Positions 33,080 through 42,300 of a stretch of 64,000 bases of DNA are shown piece by piece. The DNA is from Allobosea sp. BK604. Lineage in GTDB: Bacteria > Pseudomonadota > Alphaproteobacteria > Rhizobiales > Beijerinckiaceae. The notes beneath the pieces are model-generated. The model ran no database searches. It saw only the letters and a program-made list of their open reading frames with translations, and was not told the origin of the DNA. Location: positions 1-64,000 of the forward strand of contig NZ_SLZF01000014.1 of NCBI RefSeq assembly GCF_004341515.1, written 5' to 3'. The stretch's first letter is position 1. Every line of letters begins with the position of its first letter. The position numbers and the translations under genes were made by a program.

Positions 33080-33119
33080 AAGGCGACGGGGAAGCGTTAG
33101 CACTTTTCCGCGTCGCCTT
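33080..33119 (+). terminator. Hairpin downstream of the gcv operon
   Basis: AAGGCGACG (33080-33088) pairs perfectly with CGTCGCCTT (33111-33119), with additional inner GGGAA/TTCC pairing. It is the probable end of the gcv transcript, although the following sequence (AAGCCTTCCTT) is only moderately T-rich. Confidence 0.6.
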
Positions 33120-33185
33120 AAGCCTTCCTTGACTCTGTGCGCGGAATGTTCTCGTGGCGCTATCTCGCGCCTCGGGATCAGTTGC

Positions 33186-34451
33186 ATGTCGCGTACCCGT
33201 TTTCCGCGCTCTGCCACAGCCGCCATCATGTTCGTGCTGATGGCGGGCGGCGCGTGGGCGCAGGAGCCGAGCTACGGCCCCAATACCTATGACCGCACGC
33301 TCGAGGCGCTGATCGCGCACGAGGATATCGCCAGCCGCGGCGGCTGGCCGAAAGTGCCGGGCAGCGTCACCGCGCTGAAGCCCGATTCGCAGGGACCCGA
33401 CGTCGCCATCCTCAAGCAGCGGCTGATGCAGAGCGGCGACCTGTCGCCGGCGTCGCTGCCGGGCGAGGTCTATGACGAAGCGCTGGTCGCGGCCGTGAAG
33501 CGCTTCCAGGCGCGCCACGGGCTGTCCGAGCTCGGCACCGTCGGCCGCCTGACGCTGAAGGCCATGAACGTTCCGGTCGAGGTCCGGCTCAACCAGCTCA
33601 CCGCGACGCTGGAGCGGCTGAAGGGCAATGGCTTCAATTTCGCCGAGCGCTATGTCGTCGTGAATATTCCCGGCGCCAGCGTCGAGGCCGTCGAGAACGG
33701 CGTCGTCCAGCGCAAGCATCTTGCCGTGGTCGGCCGGCCGGACCGGCCCTCGCCGGTGCTCCAGGCCAATATCACCTCGGTCAACCTCAACCCGTACTGG
33801 ACGGTGCCGATGTCGATCGTGAAGGCCGACATCATCCCGCATATGCGCAAGGAGCCGGACTTCATCGCCAAGTCGAACATGAAGCTGCTCGGCGCCGAGA
33901 ACAAGGAGATCGATCCCGCCACGGTGAAATGGGCGAGCCTGACCAACCCCTATTTCTATGTGCGGCAGGAGCCCGGCGCGACGAACTCGCTCGGCCAGCT
34001 CAAGATCGACATGCCCAATACCGAGGCGGTCTATATGCACGACACGCCGAAGAAGACGCTGTTCCGCAACGATGTCCGCTTCAACTCCTCCGGCTGCGCC
34101 CGTATCGAGGGCGTGCGCGATCTCGCCGCCTGGCTGCTCGAGGGCACGGAGTGGACGCTGCCGGCGCTCGAGGCCGAGATCGCCAAGAACGAGCGCAAGG
34201 ACATCAAGCTGAAGAAGACGGTGCCGGTCGCCTGGGTCTATCTCACGGGCTGGCAGGGCGCCGATGGGCTCGTCCAGTTCCGTGAGGATATTTACGGGCT
34301 CGACACGCCGCAGGGCATCGTCACCTCCACCATCCAGCCGCGCAAGCCGAAGCCGAAGGCTGCGGCTGCCGAGCCGGTGGTGATGCCGGCCGCGAAGGTC
34401 GAGCCGAGGCCCGTGCCGCGCCCGGCCGTGACCGCGACGGCGGCGAACTAG
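33186..34451 (+). CDS. L,D-transpeptidase with peptidoglycan-binding domain (YcbB/ErfK type)
   Basis: This is a 421-residue periplasmic protein with a signal peptide (about 1-26, ending GAWAQ), a PG_binding_1 domain (DVAILKQRLMQSGDL to VAAVKRFQARHGLSELGTVG), and a YkuD catalytic domain. The active site is intact: MHDTPKKTLF supplies the conserved His, and VRFNSSGCARIEGVRDLA contains the nucleophilic Cys in an SSGC-R motif. Such enzymes crosslink or edit peptidoglycan. The C-terminal tail of about 50 residues is Pro/Ala/Lys-rich and likely disordered. The ATG at 33186 is used as it begins the signal peptide. Its stop TAG is the first part of a dispersed repeat. Confidence 0.93.
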   Translation: MSRTRFPRSATAAIMFVLMAGGAWAQEPSYGPNTYDRTLEALIAHEDIASRGGWPKVPGSVTALKPDSQGPDVAILKQRLMQSGDLSPASLPGEVYDEALVAAVKRFQARHGLSELGTVGRLTLKAMNVPVEVRLNQLTATLERLKGNGFNFAERYVVVNIPGASVEAVENGVVQRKHLAVVGRPDRPSPVLQANITSVNLNPYWTVPMSIVKADIIPHMRKEPDFIAKSNMKLLGAENKEIDPATVKWASLTNPYFYVRQEPGATNSLGQLKIDMPNTEAVYMHDTPKKTLFRNDVRFNSSGCARIEGVRDLAAWLLEGTEWTLPALEAEIAKNERKDIKLKKTVPVAWVYLTGWQGADGLVQFREDIYGLDTPQGIVTSTIQPRKPKPKAAAAEPVVMPAAKVEPRPVPRPAVTATAAN

Positions 34452-34553
34452 AGCATTTTCGAGCGAAGTGGCTACCGGTTCGCGTGAAGAAAATGCGATA
34501 AAACAAAAGCCTAGAGTATTTTCGCGATTCGAAGAAACGCGGAAATGCTCTAG
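34448..34553. repeat. Dispersed intergenic repeat, copy 1 (GAGCATTTTCGAGCGAAG family)
   Basis: This 106-base element has 11-bp perfect terminal inverted repeats (CTAGAGCATTT and AAATGCTCTAG). Inside are two hairpin units: GCATTTTC...GAAAATGC and TTTCGCG...CGCGGAAA. It fills the whole gap between two convergent genes, and its end TAGs serve as stop codons of both. Related copies are at 61224, 61322 and 63573. Confidence 0.9.
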
Positions 34554-35413
34554 GCATTCACGCCGGCAACCAGCTCCGCGATCACGTCAGCCGTGCCGGT
34601 CTGCCCCTTGATGGCCTTGCCATCCGGGAAGTCGATCCAGCCCTCGTTGAAGCCGTCGAGCATCCGGATGCGGGGCTGCGGGTTCTTCATGCCCTGCGAG
34701 CGGAACAGCGCCTCCCAGCTTTCGCGCGGCACCGGGACGGCGCGCACCGCCCGCCCCAGCGCGCTGCTGAAGGCCGCCGCGAGATCGTCAGGCGAGACGC
34801 GGGCAGGGCCCTCCAGCTCGACGACACGAATGCCGCTCCAGTCTTCCTGGATGAGTTTCGCCGCGGCCTGTCCGACATCGCACGCCGCGACCATCGGGAA
34901 GCCCTTGTCCAGCGGCAGCAGGAAGCTCTGGATCAGGCCTGTCTCGCGCGCCGAGGCCACGTCCCAGGCGGCGTTGTCGATGAACCAGGCCGGCCGGAGG
35001 AGCGTCAGCGGCATTGATAGCTCGCGAAGCGCGGCTTCCATCAGCGCGCGCTGGGACAGCAGGTTGTCCTGGACGGCATCGGCTCCGATGGTCGACAGGC
35101 AGAGCACCTTGGCCGGCCTGGCCGCCTTGAGCGCCGTAACCACGCTGTCGATCGCTGCGCGCGCCTCGGGATAGCCGGGTTCCGGGTCGAATTCCGGCGG
35201 CGGCAGGATGAACACGGCGGTCGCGCCGGCCAAAGCGGCCGTCAGAGCCGCTGCATCCTCCATCTCGGCAAGGGCGACCTCGCAGCCCAGCGCCGCCCAG
35301 TCCCCGCCCTTGGCAGCGTCGCGCACGATGGCGCGGACCGACTTTCCGGCGGCGAGCAGGCTGCGGGCGAGCTCGCCGCCCACTTTGCCGGTGATGCCCG
35401 TGATGGCGTACAT
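34550..35413 (-). CDS. NmrA/atypical-SDR NAD(P)-binding protein
   Basis: This is a 287-residue cytoplasmic Rossmann-fold protein of the NmrA/SDR_a5 type, similar to NAD(P)H:quinone oxidoreductase 2-like and azoreductase-type proteins. The nucleotide motif is YAITGITGKVGGELA (GxxGxxG) near residue 5, followed by VRAIVRDAAKG. There is no Tyr-x3-Lys catalytic pair, so it may be a sensor or a quinone/isoflavone-type reductase. The start at 35413 has AAGGAGAG upstream. It is divergent from a LysR-type gene, the usual layout of regulator and target. Its stop codon lies in the repeat at 34448-34553. Confidence 0.86.
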   Translation of the reverse strand: MYAITGITGKVGGELARSLLAAGKSVRAIVRDAAKGGDWAALGCEVALAEMEDAAALTAALAGATAVFILPPPEFDPEPGYPEARAAIDSVVTALKAARPAKVLCLSTIGADAVQDNLLSQRALMEAALRELSMPLTLLRPAWFIDNAAWDVASARETGLIQSFLLPLDKGFPMVAACDVGQAAAKLIQEDWSGIRVVELEGPARVSPDDLAAAFSSALGRAVRAVPVPRESWEALFRSQGMKNPQPRIRMLDGFNEGWIDFPDGKAIKGQTGTADVIAELVAGVNA

Positions 35414-35580
35414 GATCGCTCTCCTTTCGGCCGCATCGGGCATGGATCAGCCAGCCCGGAGCGCGTTGCTCCACGGCTGACCTGCCAGCAGCGGGTTGTT
35501 TCGATGGTCGGCTGGCCGCTTTCGGCGGCGAGGCGTGCCGCCTGTATAGCGGGCGGCCATTATTGCCGTGAGTGCGATTA

Positions 35581-35599
35581 GATCATAGGATTGGTGATC
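35581..35599. promoter_or_regulatory. Possible LysR-type binding box
   Basis: GATCA (35581-35585) and TGATC (35595-35599) form an inverted pair with a T-N11-A-like arrangement, about 20 bases before the LysR-type start in the divergent region. It is a weak but plausible autoregulatory site. Confidence 0.3.
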
Positions 35600-35619
35600 C
35601 AGAGTCACCGGAGCGGGCG

Positions 35620-36576
35620 ATGGCCTTCGATGGACGGGTAGTCTCCAATGTCGGCGTCCTGGCTGCGGTCGTCGAAGGCGGCAGCTTTGCCCGCGCGGCC
35701 GATGCGCTCGGACTGTCCCGCTCGGGCGTGAGCCGGGCGGTTTCGCGCCTCGAGGCGCGGGTCGGCGTGCGGCTGCTGGACAGGACGACGCGGGCGGTGG
35801 CGCTGACCGACGAGGGGCGCCGGCTCTATTCCGAGGTCGCGCCCTTGCTGAGCGGGATCGAGGACGCGGTGACGATCACCTCCGGCTCCTCGGTCGCGGT
35901 GCGCGGCCGGCTGCGGGTCAATGTCGACGCGTTCTTTTCGCGGCTGCTGTTCACGCCGCATGTCGCCGAGTTCCTGGCGCTCTATCCCGATCTGTCGCTG
36001 GAACTGGTCGCGCGCGATCAGCTCGGGGATCTGGTGGGGGAGGGCTTCGATATCGCCATGCGTTTCGGCACGCCGCCGGTCTCGTCCCTGGTCGGCCGCA
36101 AGCTCCTGGAGACGCGTACGGTCACGGTTGCCTCGCCCGCCTATATCGAGGCGCACGGGGCCCCGACGACCCCGGCCGAGCTCGCCGGGCATTCCTGCAT
36201 CCTCGTTCGCGATTCCCTGACAGGCCAGCCGATCGAGGACTGGCAGTTCCGCCGGGGCAACGAGACGGTCCAGGTCCGGACGAAGGGGCGGCTGATGGTG
36301 GCCGAGTTCGGCACGATGCTCGGCGCCTGCCTACAGGGTGTCGGCATCGCCCGGGTGAAGGCAATCGGCGTGCAGCCCCTCATCGAGCAGGGTGCGCTGG
36401 TCGAGCTGCTGGGCGATTGGCTCGGTGACAGCTTCCCGCTTTATGCGCTCTATCCATCCGGCCACCTGCCTGCGGCCAAGATCCGCGCCTTCATCGATTT
36501 CGTGCAGGCGCGCCTGGTGCGGAGCGATCGCGCAAATGAAAACGCCGCGATCCTGGGGACCGCGGCGTCATTCTGA
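35620..36576 (+). CDS. LysR-family transcriptional regulator
   Basis: This is a 318-residue regulator with an N-terminal winged helix (VVEGGSFARAADALGLSRSG, then VSRAVSRLEARVGVRLLDRTTR) and a substrate-binding domain. GEGFDIAMRFGTPPVSSLVGRKL is typical of the subgroup that often controls adjacent oxidoreductases. The ATG at 35620 has GGAG about six bases upstream. It is divergent from the NmrA-type gene, which is its probable target. It ends convergent with the ATP synthase b gene only 17 bases apart. Confidence 0.93.
   Translation: MAFDGRVVSNVGVLAAVVEGGSFARAADALGLSRSGVSRAVSRLEARVGVRLLDRTTRAVALTDEGRRLYSEVAPLLSGIEDAVTITSGSSVAVRGRLRVNVDAFFSRLLFTPHVAEFLALYPDLSLELVARDQLGDLVGEGFDIAMRFGTPPVSSLVGRKLLETRTVTVASPAYIEAHGAPTTPAELAGHSCILVRDSLTGQPIEDWQFRRGNETVQVRTKGRLMVAEFGTMLGACLQGVGIARVKAIGVQPLIEQGALVELLGDWLGDSFPLYALYPSGHLPAAKIRAFIDFVQARLVRSDRANENAAILGTAASF
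36542..36568. terminator. Stem-loop near the lysR/atpF convergent ends
   Basis: ACGCCGCG (36542-36549) and CGCGGCGT (36561-36568) form an 8-bp stem with an 11-base loop inside the last codons of the LysR-type gene. It may end transcription of the convergent ATP synthase operon or its own gene; no T run is present. Confidence 0.35.
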
Positions 36577-36593
36577 TCAAGCCTGGTTGAGGC

Positions 36594-37085
36594 TCAGTTC
36601 AGCTTGTTCTTGACCTCGTTGAGGCCCTCGGCGAACAGCGTCTCGCCGGCCTTGCCCGACATCTGGCCGCGCAGGATCGTCTCGGCAGCGCGGGTCGCGG
36701 CCTCGGCGGCCGCGGCGCGGACCTCGGCTTCGGCCTGAACCTCGGCCTGGGCGATCTTGTCTTCCGCCGACTTGGTGCGGCGGGCGACGAAATCGGCCAG
36801 CTTGGCCTCGGAATCGCGCGCAGTGCGCTCGGCTTCCTCGCGGGCGGCGTTGACGATCGTCTCGGCCTCGGCCTCGGCAGCCTTCCGCTTGGCCTCATAG
36901 GCGGCCAGGATGGCGGCAGCCTCCTCGCGCAGGCGACGGGCCTCGGCGAGTTCCGCCGCGATCAGCTCGCCGCGCTTGTCGAGGGCGCCGGTGACTGCCT
37001 TGGCGGCGCCCATATAGATCGCGATGCCGACGAAGATCGCCGTAGCGATCATCACCCAGAATTCGGGGTTGGTCACACTGAACAT
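36594..37085 (-). CDS. atpF: ATP synthase F0 subunit b
   Basis: This is a 163-residue peripheral-stalk subunit: one N-terminal membrane helix (WVMIATAIFVGIAIYMGAAKAV) followed by a long charged coiled coil rich in Ala, Glu, Lys and Arg. It pairs with b' to hold F1 against the rotating ring. The downstream position after b', two bases from its stop, matches the alphaproteobacterial operon order atpI-atpB-atpE-b'-b. The F1 genes are not in this window, as usual for Hyphomicrobiales. Confidence 0.95.
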   Translation of the reverse strand: MFSVTNPEFWVMIATAIFVGIAIYMGAAKAVTGALDKRGELIAAELAEARRLREEAAAILAAYEAKRKAAEAEAETIVNAAREEAERTARDSEAKLADFVARRTKSAEDKIAQAEVQAEAEVRAAAAEAATRAAETILRGQMSGKAGETLFAEGLNEVKNKLN

Positions 37086-37087
37086 GC

Positions 37088-37642
37088 TCAGCCCTCGATG
37101 CTGGTCTTGACCGCGTCCTCGACGGCGGCCGGAGACGGCGCGGCGCCGGTGAGCTTGGCCACGATCGACGCGGCAGCGTCGGCGGCGATGGCCGAGACAT
37201 TGCCCATGGCGCTGGTCTTCATCGCCACGATCTTGCGCTCGGCATCGACGAGCTTGGCCGAGAGATCGGCCTCGACCGCCTTGCGGCGGGCGTCGCTCTT
37301 GGCGTTGACGGCGTCACGCGCTTCCTGCGCGATCGCCTGGGACTTCGCCCGGGCCTCGGCAAGGGACTTCTCATAGGCCGCGACGGCCTCCTCGGCCTTC
37401 GCCTTCATGGCGGCGGCCTCGTTCAGATCACCGCCGATGCGCGAGGCGCGGTCGGCCAGGATCGCGCCAAGCCGCGGCACGATGATCTTGGCGGCGAGGT
37501 AGTAGAGGACGCCGAAGGTGATCGCCAGCCAGATCAGCTGGGACGCGAAGGTCTCGCTCTGGAACGGCGGGAAGGCGCCGCCATGAGCTTCACCGCCATG
37601 GGCGACGGTGCCGGTCGTGGTCGTGGCTGGCGTCGAAGCCAT
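37088..37642 (-). CDS. ATP synthase F0 subunit b' (second b-type subunit)
   Basis: This is a 184-residue b-type stalk subunit with a 30-residue Thr/Gly/His-rich N-terminus, one membrane helix (QLIWLAITFGVLYYLAAKII), and a coiled coil. The sequence VPRLGAILADRASRIGGDL is the conserved b' start of the stalk. Photosynthetic bacteria, cyanobacteria and alphaproteobacteria carry this b/b' pair in place of a b homodimer. It lies between atpE and atpF. Confidence 0.95.
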   Translation of the reverse strand: MASTPATTTTGTVAHGGEAHGGAFPPFQSETFASQLIWLAITFGVLYYLAAKIIVPRLGAILADRASRIGGDLNEAAAMKAKAEEAVAAYEKSLAEARAKSQAIAQEARDAVNAKSDARRKAVEADLSAKLVDAERKIVAMKTSAMGNVSAIAADAAASIVAKLTGAAPSPAAVEDAVKTSIEG

Positions 37643-37721
37643 CGCTGAACCTCATCCGGCGCTGCGAGCCCGTCAGAATGGGCCGCAGCGCAGTTTCGGG
37701 AATGGACTCTTTATAACCGTA

Positions 37722-37949
37722 TCAGACGGCGAAGAGCAGCAGCAGCGCGATCAGCAGCGAGAAGATGCCGAGCGCTTCCGTCAGGGCGAAGCCGAGCAGC
37801 AGCGTGCCGCGCTGGCCTTCGGCCGCCGACGGGTTGCGCAGGGCGCCCGAGAGGAACTGGCCGAACAGGTTGCCGAGGCCGATGCCCGCGCCGGCCATGC
37901 CAAGGCAGGCGAGACCAGCGCCGATGTACTTGGCAGCGATCGGATCCAT
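37722..37949 (-). CDS. atpE: ATP synthase F0 subunit c
   Basis: This is a 75-residue two-helix hairpin that forms the proton-driven ring. The polar loop is RNP (residues 38-40) and the proton-carrying carboxylate is Glu58 in FALTEALGIFSLL, both diagnostic. There is no sodium-type Gln/Thr signature, so it should be proton-driven. Its position is between atpB and b'. Confidence 0.98.
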   Translation of the reverse strand: MDPIAAKYIGAGLACLGMAGAGIGLGNLFGQFLSGALRNPSAAEGQRGTLLLGFALTEALGIFSLLIALLLLFAV

Positions 37950-38015
37950 GGGAAAACTCCTTGAGAGGTTTGGCTTGGTTGGAAGGGTGAAGGGGATACT
38001 ACCTGGCCGCTGGTC

Positions 38016-38762
38016 TCAGTGGCCGGGATGCAGGGCGTCGTGCAGATAGATGCAGGTCAACACGGCGAAGACATAGGCCTGCAGCACGGCGACGAGGAAT
38101 TCGAGCGCGGTCAGCGCGATCGTCAGAGCCAGGGGCAGCGGCGAAAGGATGGCCCAGCCGCCGGCGAAGAGCAGCGTGGCGATGAAGCCGGCGAAAATCT
38201 TCAGCGCGATATGGCCGGCGAGCATGTTGGCGAAGAGACGGACCGACAGGCTGATCGGGCGCGACACGAAGGAGATGATCTCGATCGGCACCAGGATGAT
38301 CAGCATCAGCGGATGCACACCCGACGGCACGAACAGGCCGAAGAAATGGGCGCCGTGCTTGTAGATGCCGTAGATGATGACGGTGAAGATCACCAGCGCG
38401 GCGAGCGCGGCGGTGACGATCAGGTGGCTCGTCACGGTGAACGCGCCCGGCACCATGCCGAGCAGGTTGCAGAACAGCACGAACATGAACAGCGAGAAGA
38501 CCAGCGGCAGGAATTTCATCCCGTCATGGCCGGCTGAATCTCTCACCGTATTCGCGACAAATTCGTAGCCCATCTCTGCCAGCGACTGGATTCGCCCGGG
38601 GATGAGGGAGCGGCTGCGCGTGCCATAGACGAAGAGCAGGATGATCAGCCCGACCGCGATCATCATGAACAGCGCGGAATTGGTGAAGGCGATCTCGCTC
38701 TTGCCGATCGTGCCGAGCTTGATGAGCGGCTTGATCTCGAATTGTTCGATCGGACTGGCCAT
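38016..38762 (-). CDS. atpB: ATP synthase F0 subunit a
   Basis: This is a 248-residue, multi-helix stator subunit forming the two proton half-channels. The essential arginine is in SLSVRLFANMLAGHIALKI, and the C-terminus LQAYVFAVLTCIYLHDALH is typical. The N-terminal IEQFEIKPLI is standard in alphaproteobacteria. It follows atpI by about 50 bases. Confidence 0.97.
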   Translation of the reverse strand: MASPIEQFEIKPLIKLGTIGKSEIAFTNSALFMMIAVGLIILLFVYGTRSRSLIPGRIQSLAEMGYEFVANTVRDSAGHDGMKFLPLVFSLFMFVLFCNLLGMVPGAFTVTSHLIVTAALAALVIFTVIIYGIYKHGAHFFGLFVPSGVHPLMLIILVPIEIISFVSRPISLSVRLFANMLAGHIALKIFAGFIATLLFAGGWAILSPLPLALTIALTALEFLVAVLQAYVFAVLTCIYLHDALHPGH

Positions 38763-38813
38763 CTTCCGCCTTCAGCTCCGCTGTTTCACCCGGCCTCGGC
38801 GAGGCGCGGGTCG

Positions 38814-39191
38814 CTACTTGGCGCCCGACTTATCGTCAGTGCGGGATTTCATCAACCCCGCCGCACGCGCGACATTGAAAAAACCCGCGCATGTGCCCAA
38901 AAGCAGCAGCACGATCATGCCCCAGGGCCGCGTTCCGGCCCAGCGATCCAGCGCCCAGCCGGCTCCGCCGCCCACGATGATGCCGGCTATGAATTCCGTG
39001 GATAGCCGGAAGGCCTGGCCGATCCCGGACATTTGGGGCTTTTGCTTATCCGCATTGTGGACGGTGCCCTTGCGGGCCTCGACATCGCGAAGCTTGCTGT
39101 CGAGCGAGCCCAGCCGGCGCAACAAATCCGCGTCGCCCGCCGCGTTCGGCTTGCGCTCGCCAGGACCATTGCTGCTGTCGTCTTGCGCCAT
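38814..39191 (-). CDS. atpI: ATP synthase assembly protein I
   Basis: This is a 125-residue protein with a charged N-terminal half and two membrane helices (STEFIAGIIVGGGAGWALDRW and WGMIVLLLLGTCAGFFNVARA). It matches the AtpI/F0F1 subunit I family thought to help assembly of the c-ring. The ATG at 39191 follows a strong promoter. The frame is open further upstream, but that part is promoter DNA. It opens the F0 operon. Confidence 0.92.
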   Translation of the reverse strand: MAQDDSSNGPGERKPNAAGDADLLRRLGSLDSKLRDVEARKGTVHNADKQKPQMSGIGQAFRLSTEFIAGIIVGGGAGWALDRWAGTRPWGMIVLLLLGTCAGFFNVARAAGLMKSRTDDKSGAK

Positions 39192-39281
39192 GTGCCGGAT
39201 ACGACCTCGCGGATTCGGGAGAGCCTGACCGGGACGATATGCGCAGTATAAGCTTGTCCCCGCCCCGGAAAAAGCGCGCGG

Positions 39282-39310
39282 ACCATAGGAACCGCACCGG
39301 CTTCTGTCAA
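39282..39310 (-). promoter_or_regulatory. Strong promoter of the F0 ATP synthase operon
   Basis: Read on the minus strand, TTGACA (39305-39310) and TATGGT (39282-39287) are separated by exactly 17 bp and lie about 90 bases upstream of atpI. A perfect -35 box with optimal spacing suggests strong constitutive expression, as expected for this operon. A second -10-like TATACT is at 39245-39250. Confidence 0.8.
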
Positions 39311-39396
39311 GCAAGGTGGTCGCGCTTAATATCCTGATCGGATTAGCTTTTTCGCGTTCTAATCGGGTGTGTCGGCACGGTCGCGACGCGCGTGGT

Positions 39397-42300
39397 TCAG
39401 ACGGCCTCGCGAATGCGCTCCGCCGTCGCGAGGTCGACCGATACCATCTGGCTGACGCCGCGCTCGGCCATGGTCACGCCGAAGAGCCGGTCCATCCGCG
39501 CCATCGTGATCGGGTTGTGGGTGATGATGATGAAACGCGTCTGCGTGTTGCGCGACATCTCGACCAGGAGGTCGCAATAGCGCTCGACATTGGCATCGTC
39601 GAGCGGCGCGTCGACCTCGTCGAGCACGCAGATCGGCGAGGGGTTGGTCAGGAACACCGCGAAGATCAGCGCGGTTGCGGTCAGCGCCTGCTCGCCACCG
39701 GAGAGCAGCGACATCACCTGCGGCTTTTTGCCCGGGGGGCGCGCGAAGATTTCCAAGCCGGCTTCGAGCGGGTCATCCGAATCGACCAGCTTCAATTCGG
39801 CGATGCCGCCGCCGAACAGGATGCCGAACAGGCGCTGGAAATGCCCGTCGACCACCTCGAAGGCGGCGAGCAGCCGCTCGCGCCCCTCGCGGTTGAGCGC
39901 GCCGATCGCCTGGCGTAGCCGGCGGATCGCCTCGGTCAGGTCGTCGCGCTCGCCGCTCAGCCCCTCGCGCTTGGACTTCACATCGGTCAGCTCGTCTTCG
40001 GCGCGCAGGTTGACCGCGCCGAGCCGTTCGCGCTCGGCCTTGAGCCCGGCGAGGCGGCGCTCGACTTCGGCAGGATCGGGCAGGGCATCGCCGGGTTTCA
40101 GGCTGGTCAGTTCCTGCAAGCCGGCGAGGCTGGTCTCAAGCCCGTCCTCGATCTGCCGCGCCACGTCGCTGACGCGCTGGCGTGCCGCCTCCAGCCTTAC
40201 CTCGGCCGAGGCGCGGATTTCGCGCGCGCCGGAGAGAGCCTCCAGCGCGGCGCGAGCCTGCCGATCGGACTCGGCCAAAGCCGTCTCGCCGGCGGCGAGC
40301 CTGTCCGCCGCCTGCTTGCGGGCGGCTTCGGCCATCTCGATCTCGGCCACCAGCCGGCGGCGCTCGACGAGAAACGTGTCGGGCGCTTCCGCGAGCGACG
40401 TCTGCTCGGTTTCGGCCGTCTCGATGCGGCGCCTGGTCTCCTCGGCGGTTTGCCGGCTCGTTTCGGCGCGCTCGCGCCAGGCCTTGATATCGGCGGCGAT
40501 GGCCTGGCGGCGGCGGCTCCGCAGCTCCGCCTCGCGCGCCAGCGTCTGGACGCGGGCGCGGGCGTCGGAGGCGACGGCACGCTGCTCGCCGAGCGTGACG
40601 CGGGCCTGCAGGAGGGCGCTTTCCAGCTCGGTCGCGGGGGCGAGCGCGCCAAGCCCTTCCTCGGCGCTCGCGACTTGTGCGCCGGCTTCCACGATCGACT
40701 GGCCGAGCCGCGTGATCGCTTCGCTCAAGGTTGCGCGGCGGGCCGCGATCTCACCGGCCTTGCGTTCGGCCGCCGCGAGACGCTCACGCGTCTGGTCGAG
40801 TTCGCGCCGGGCGAGGCGGGCGGCATCGAGCGCCATGGTTTCTGCCTGCGCACCGCTCCTGGCGGCCTGCGTCGCGGCGTCGAGCTCGTCCCGCGCCGCT
40901 TCTGCGGCCTCGCGCGCGGCCTGCGCCTCGCGTTCGAGATCGCCGAGCCGGTTCTTTTCGGCGAGGCGGCGCGCAGCCGGGGAGGGCGCTTCGGCCGCGC
41001 TGGTGAAGCCGTCCCAGCGCCAGATATCGCCCTCGCGCGAGACGAGCCGCTGGCCGGGCTTCAGCAAGCCGCGCAGCCTCTGCCCATCCTCGCGCGCGAC
41101 CACGCCGATCTGCGCCAGCCTGCGCTTCAGCGCTGCCGGCGCGCGCGCATGGCGCGCCAGGGCCTCGGCGCCCTCGGGGAGGGCGGGATCGTCGCCGCCC
41201 TCGCCGGTATCGAGCCAATGGCTCGGCGCGGCCGGATCCGAGGCGGCATCGAGGTCGTCGCCGAGCGCTGCGCCGAGGGCCGTCTCAAAGCCCTTGGCGA
41301 CGGCGATCGCTTCGAGCACCGCTGGCCAGCGATCCCCGGCTGCCGGTGCCAGCAGCTTCTGCAAGGTGCGGATCTCGGTTTCGAGCCGCTGCGCCTTGCG
41401 GTCGGCCTCGGCGAGCGGAGTGCGAAGGCGCGCCTCGGTCTCGCGAGCCGCGGCCAAGCCCGCCCGCGCCGCGCTCGCCGATGCATCGGCGTCGCGCATC
41501 GTGGTCTCGGCCTGGGTGAGCCCGGTCCGCAGCGCCTCCAGCGGCGCGACGGCATTATTGGCGTCGAGCGCAGCCTGGTCGCGCAGCAGCCGCTCGCGTT
41601 CGGCGACATGGCGCGCCTCGCGCTCCCTCGCCTCGCGGAGAGCCCGCTCCAGTGCTCCGCGCCGGGCGCCGAGCTCGGATAGCTGCGCCTGGACAGTGGC
41701 ATGCGCAGCCTCCGCCGCAGCCAGTGCCTCCTCGGCCTGTGCCAGGGCCGTCGTCGCATCGCCGTCGGAACTGGCGGCCATCCCGGCTTCGCGGGCCAGC
41801 CCCTCATCCTCTTGCGACAGTTTTGCCAGGCTCTCGCCCGCATCGCCGACGACGCTGTTCTGGCGGGCGAGATCGCTCTGCAATTCCGCCAGCCGCCGGG
41901 CAAGCTCCTCGCTGCGCTGCTTGGCCCGGCGGTTCTCGGCCTCCAGCTCGTCGAGCCCGCGCTTCAACCGCACCAGGGCGGCGGCGGCCGCGGCCTCGCC
42001 CTCGCGCAGCGGCGGCAGCTCATGGGCCGCGATGGCCTGTTTCCGCGCCGCTTCCGCCTGGATGCCGGTCTGGTCGGCGACGCTGCGCACGGCCGCCTCC
42101 AGAGCCCGCTCCGCCTGCGCCTCCTGCTCGCGAGCCTCGCGATGCGCGATCAGCGCCAGCGTCGCTTCGGCCCGGCGGATATCGGCGGCGAGGCTGCGAT
42201 AGCGCCCGGCCTGCCGCGCCTGCCGCTGCAGGGCGTCGATCTGCCCGTCGATCTCGCCGAGCACGTCCTCGAGCCGGGTGAGATTGTCCTCCGCGCCCCG

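Noticed and set aside
39590..42202. Long Ser/Arg/Ala-rich open frame on the plus strand opposite smc
   Set aside because: Low-complexity translation, no ribosome site or domain, and fully inside the antisense of smc.
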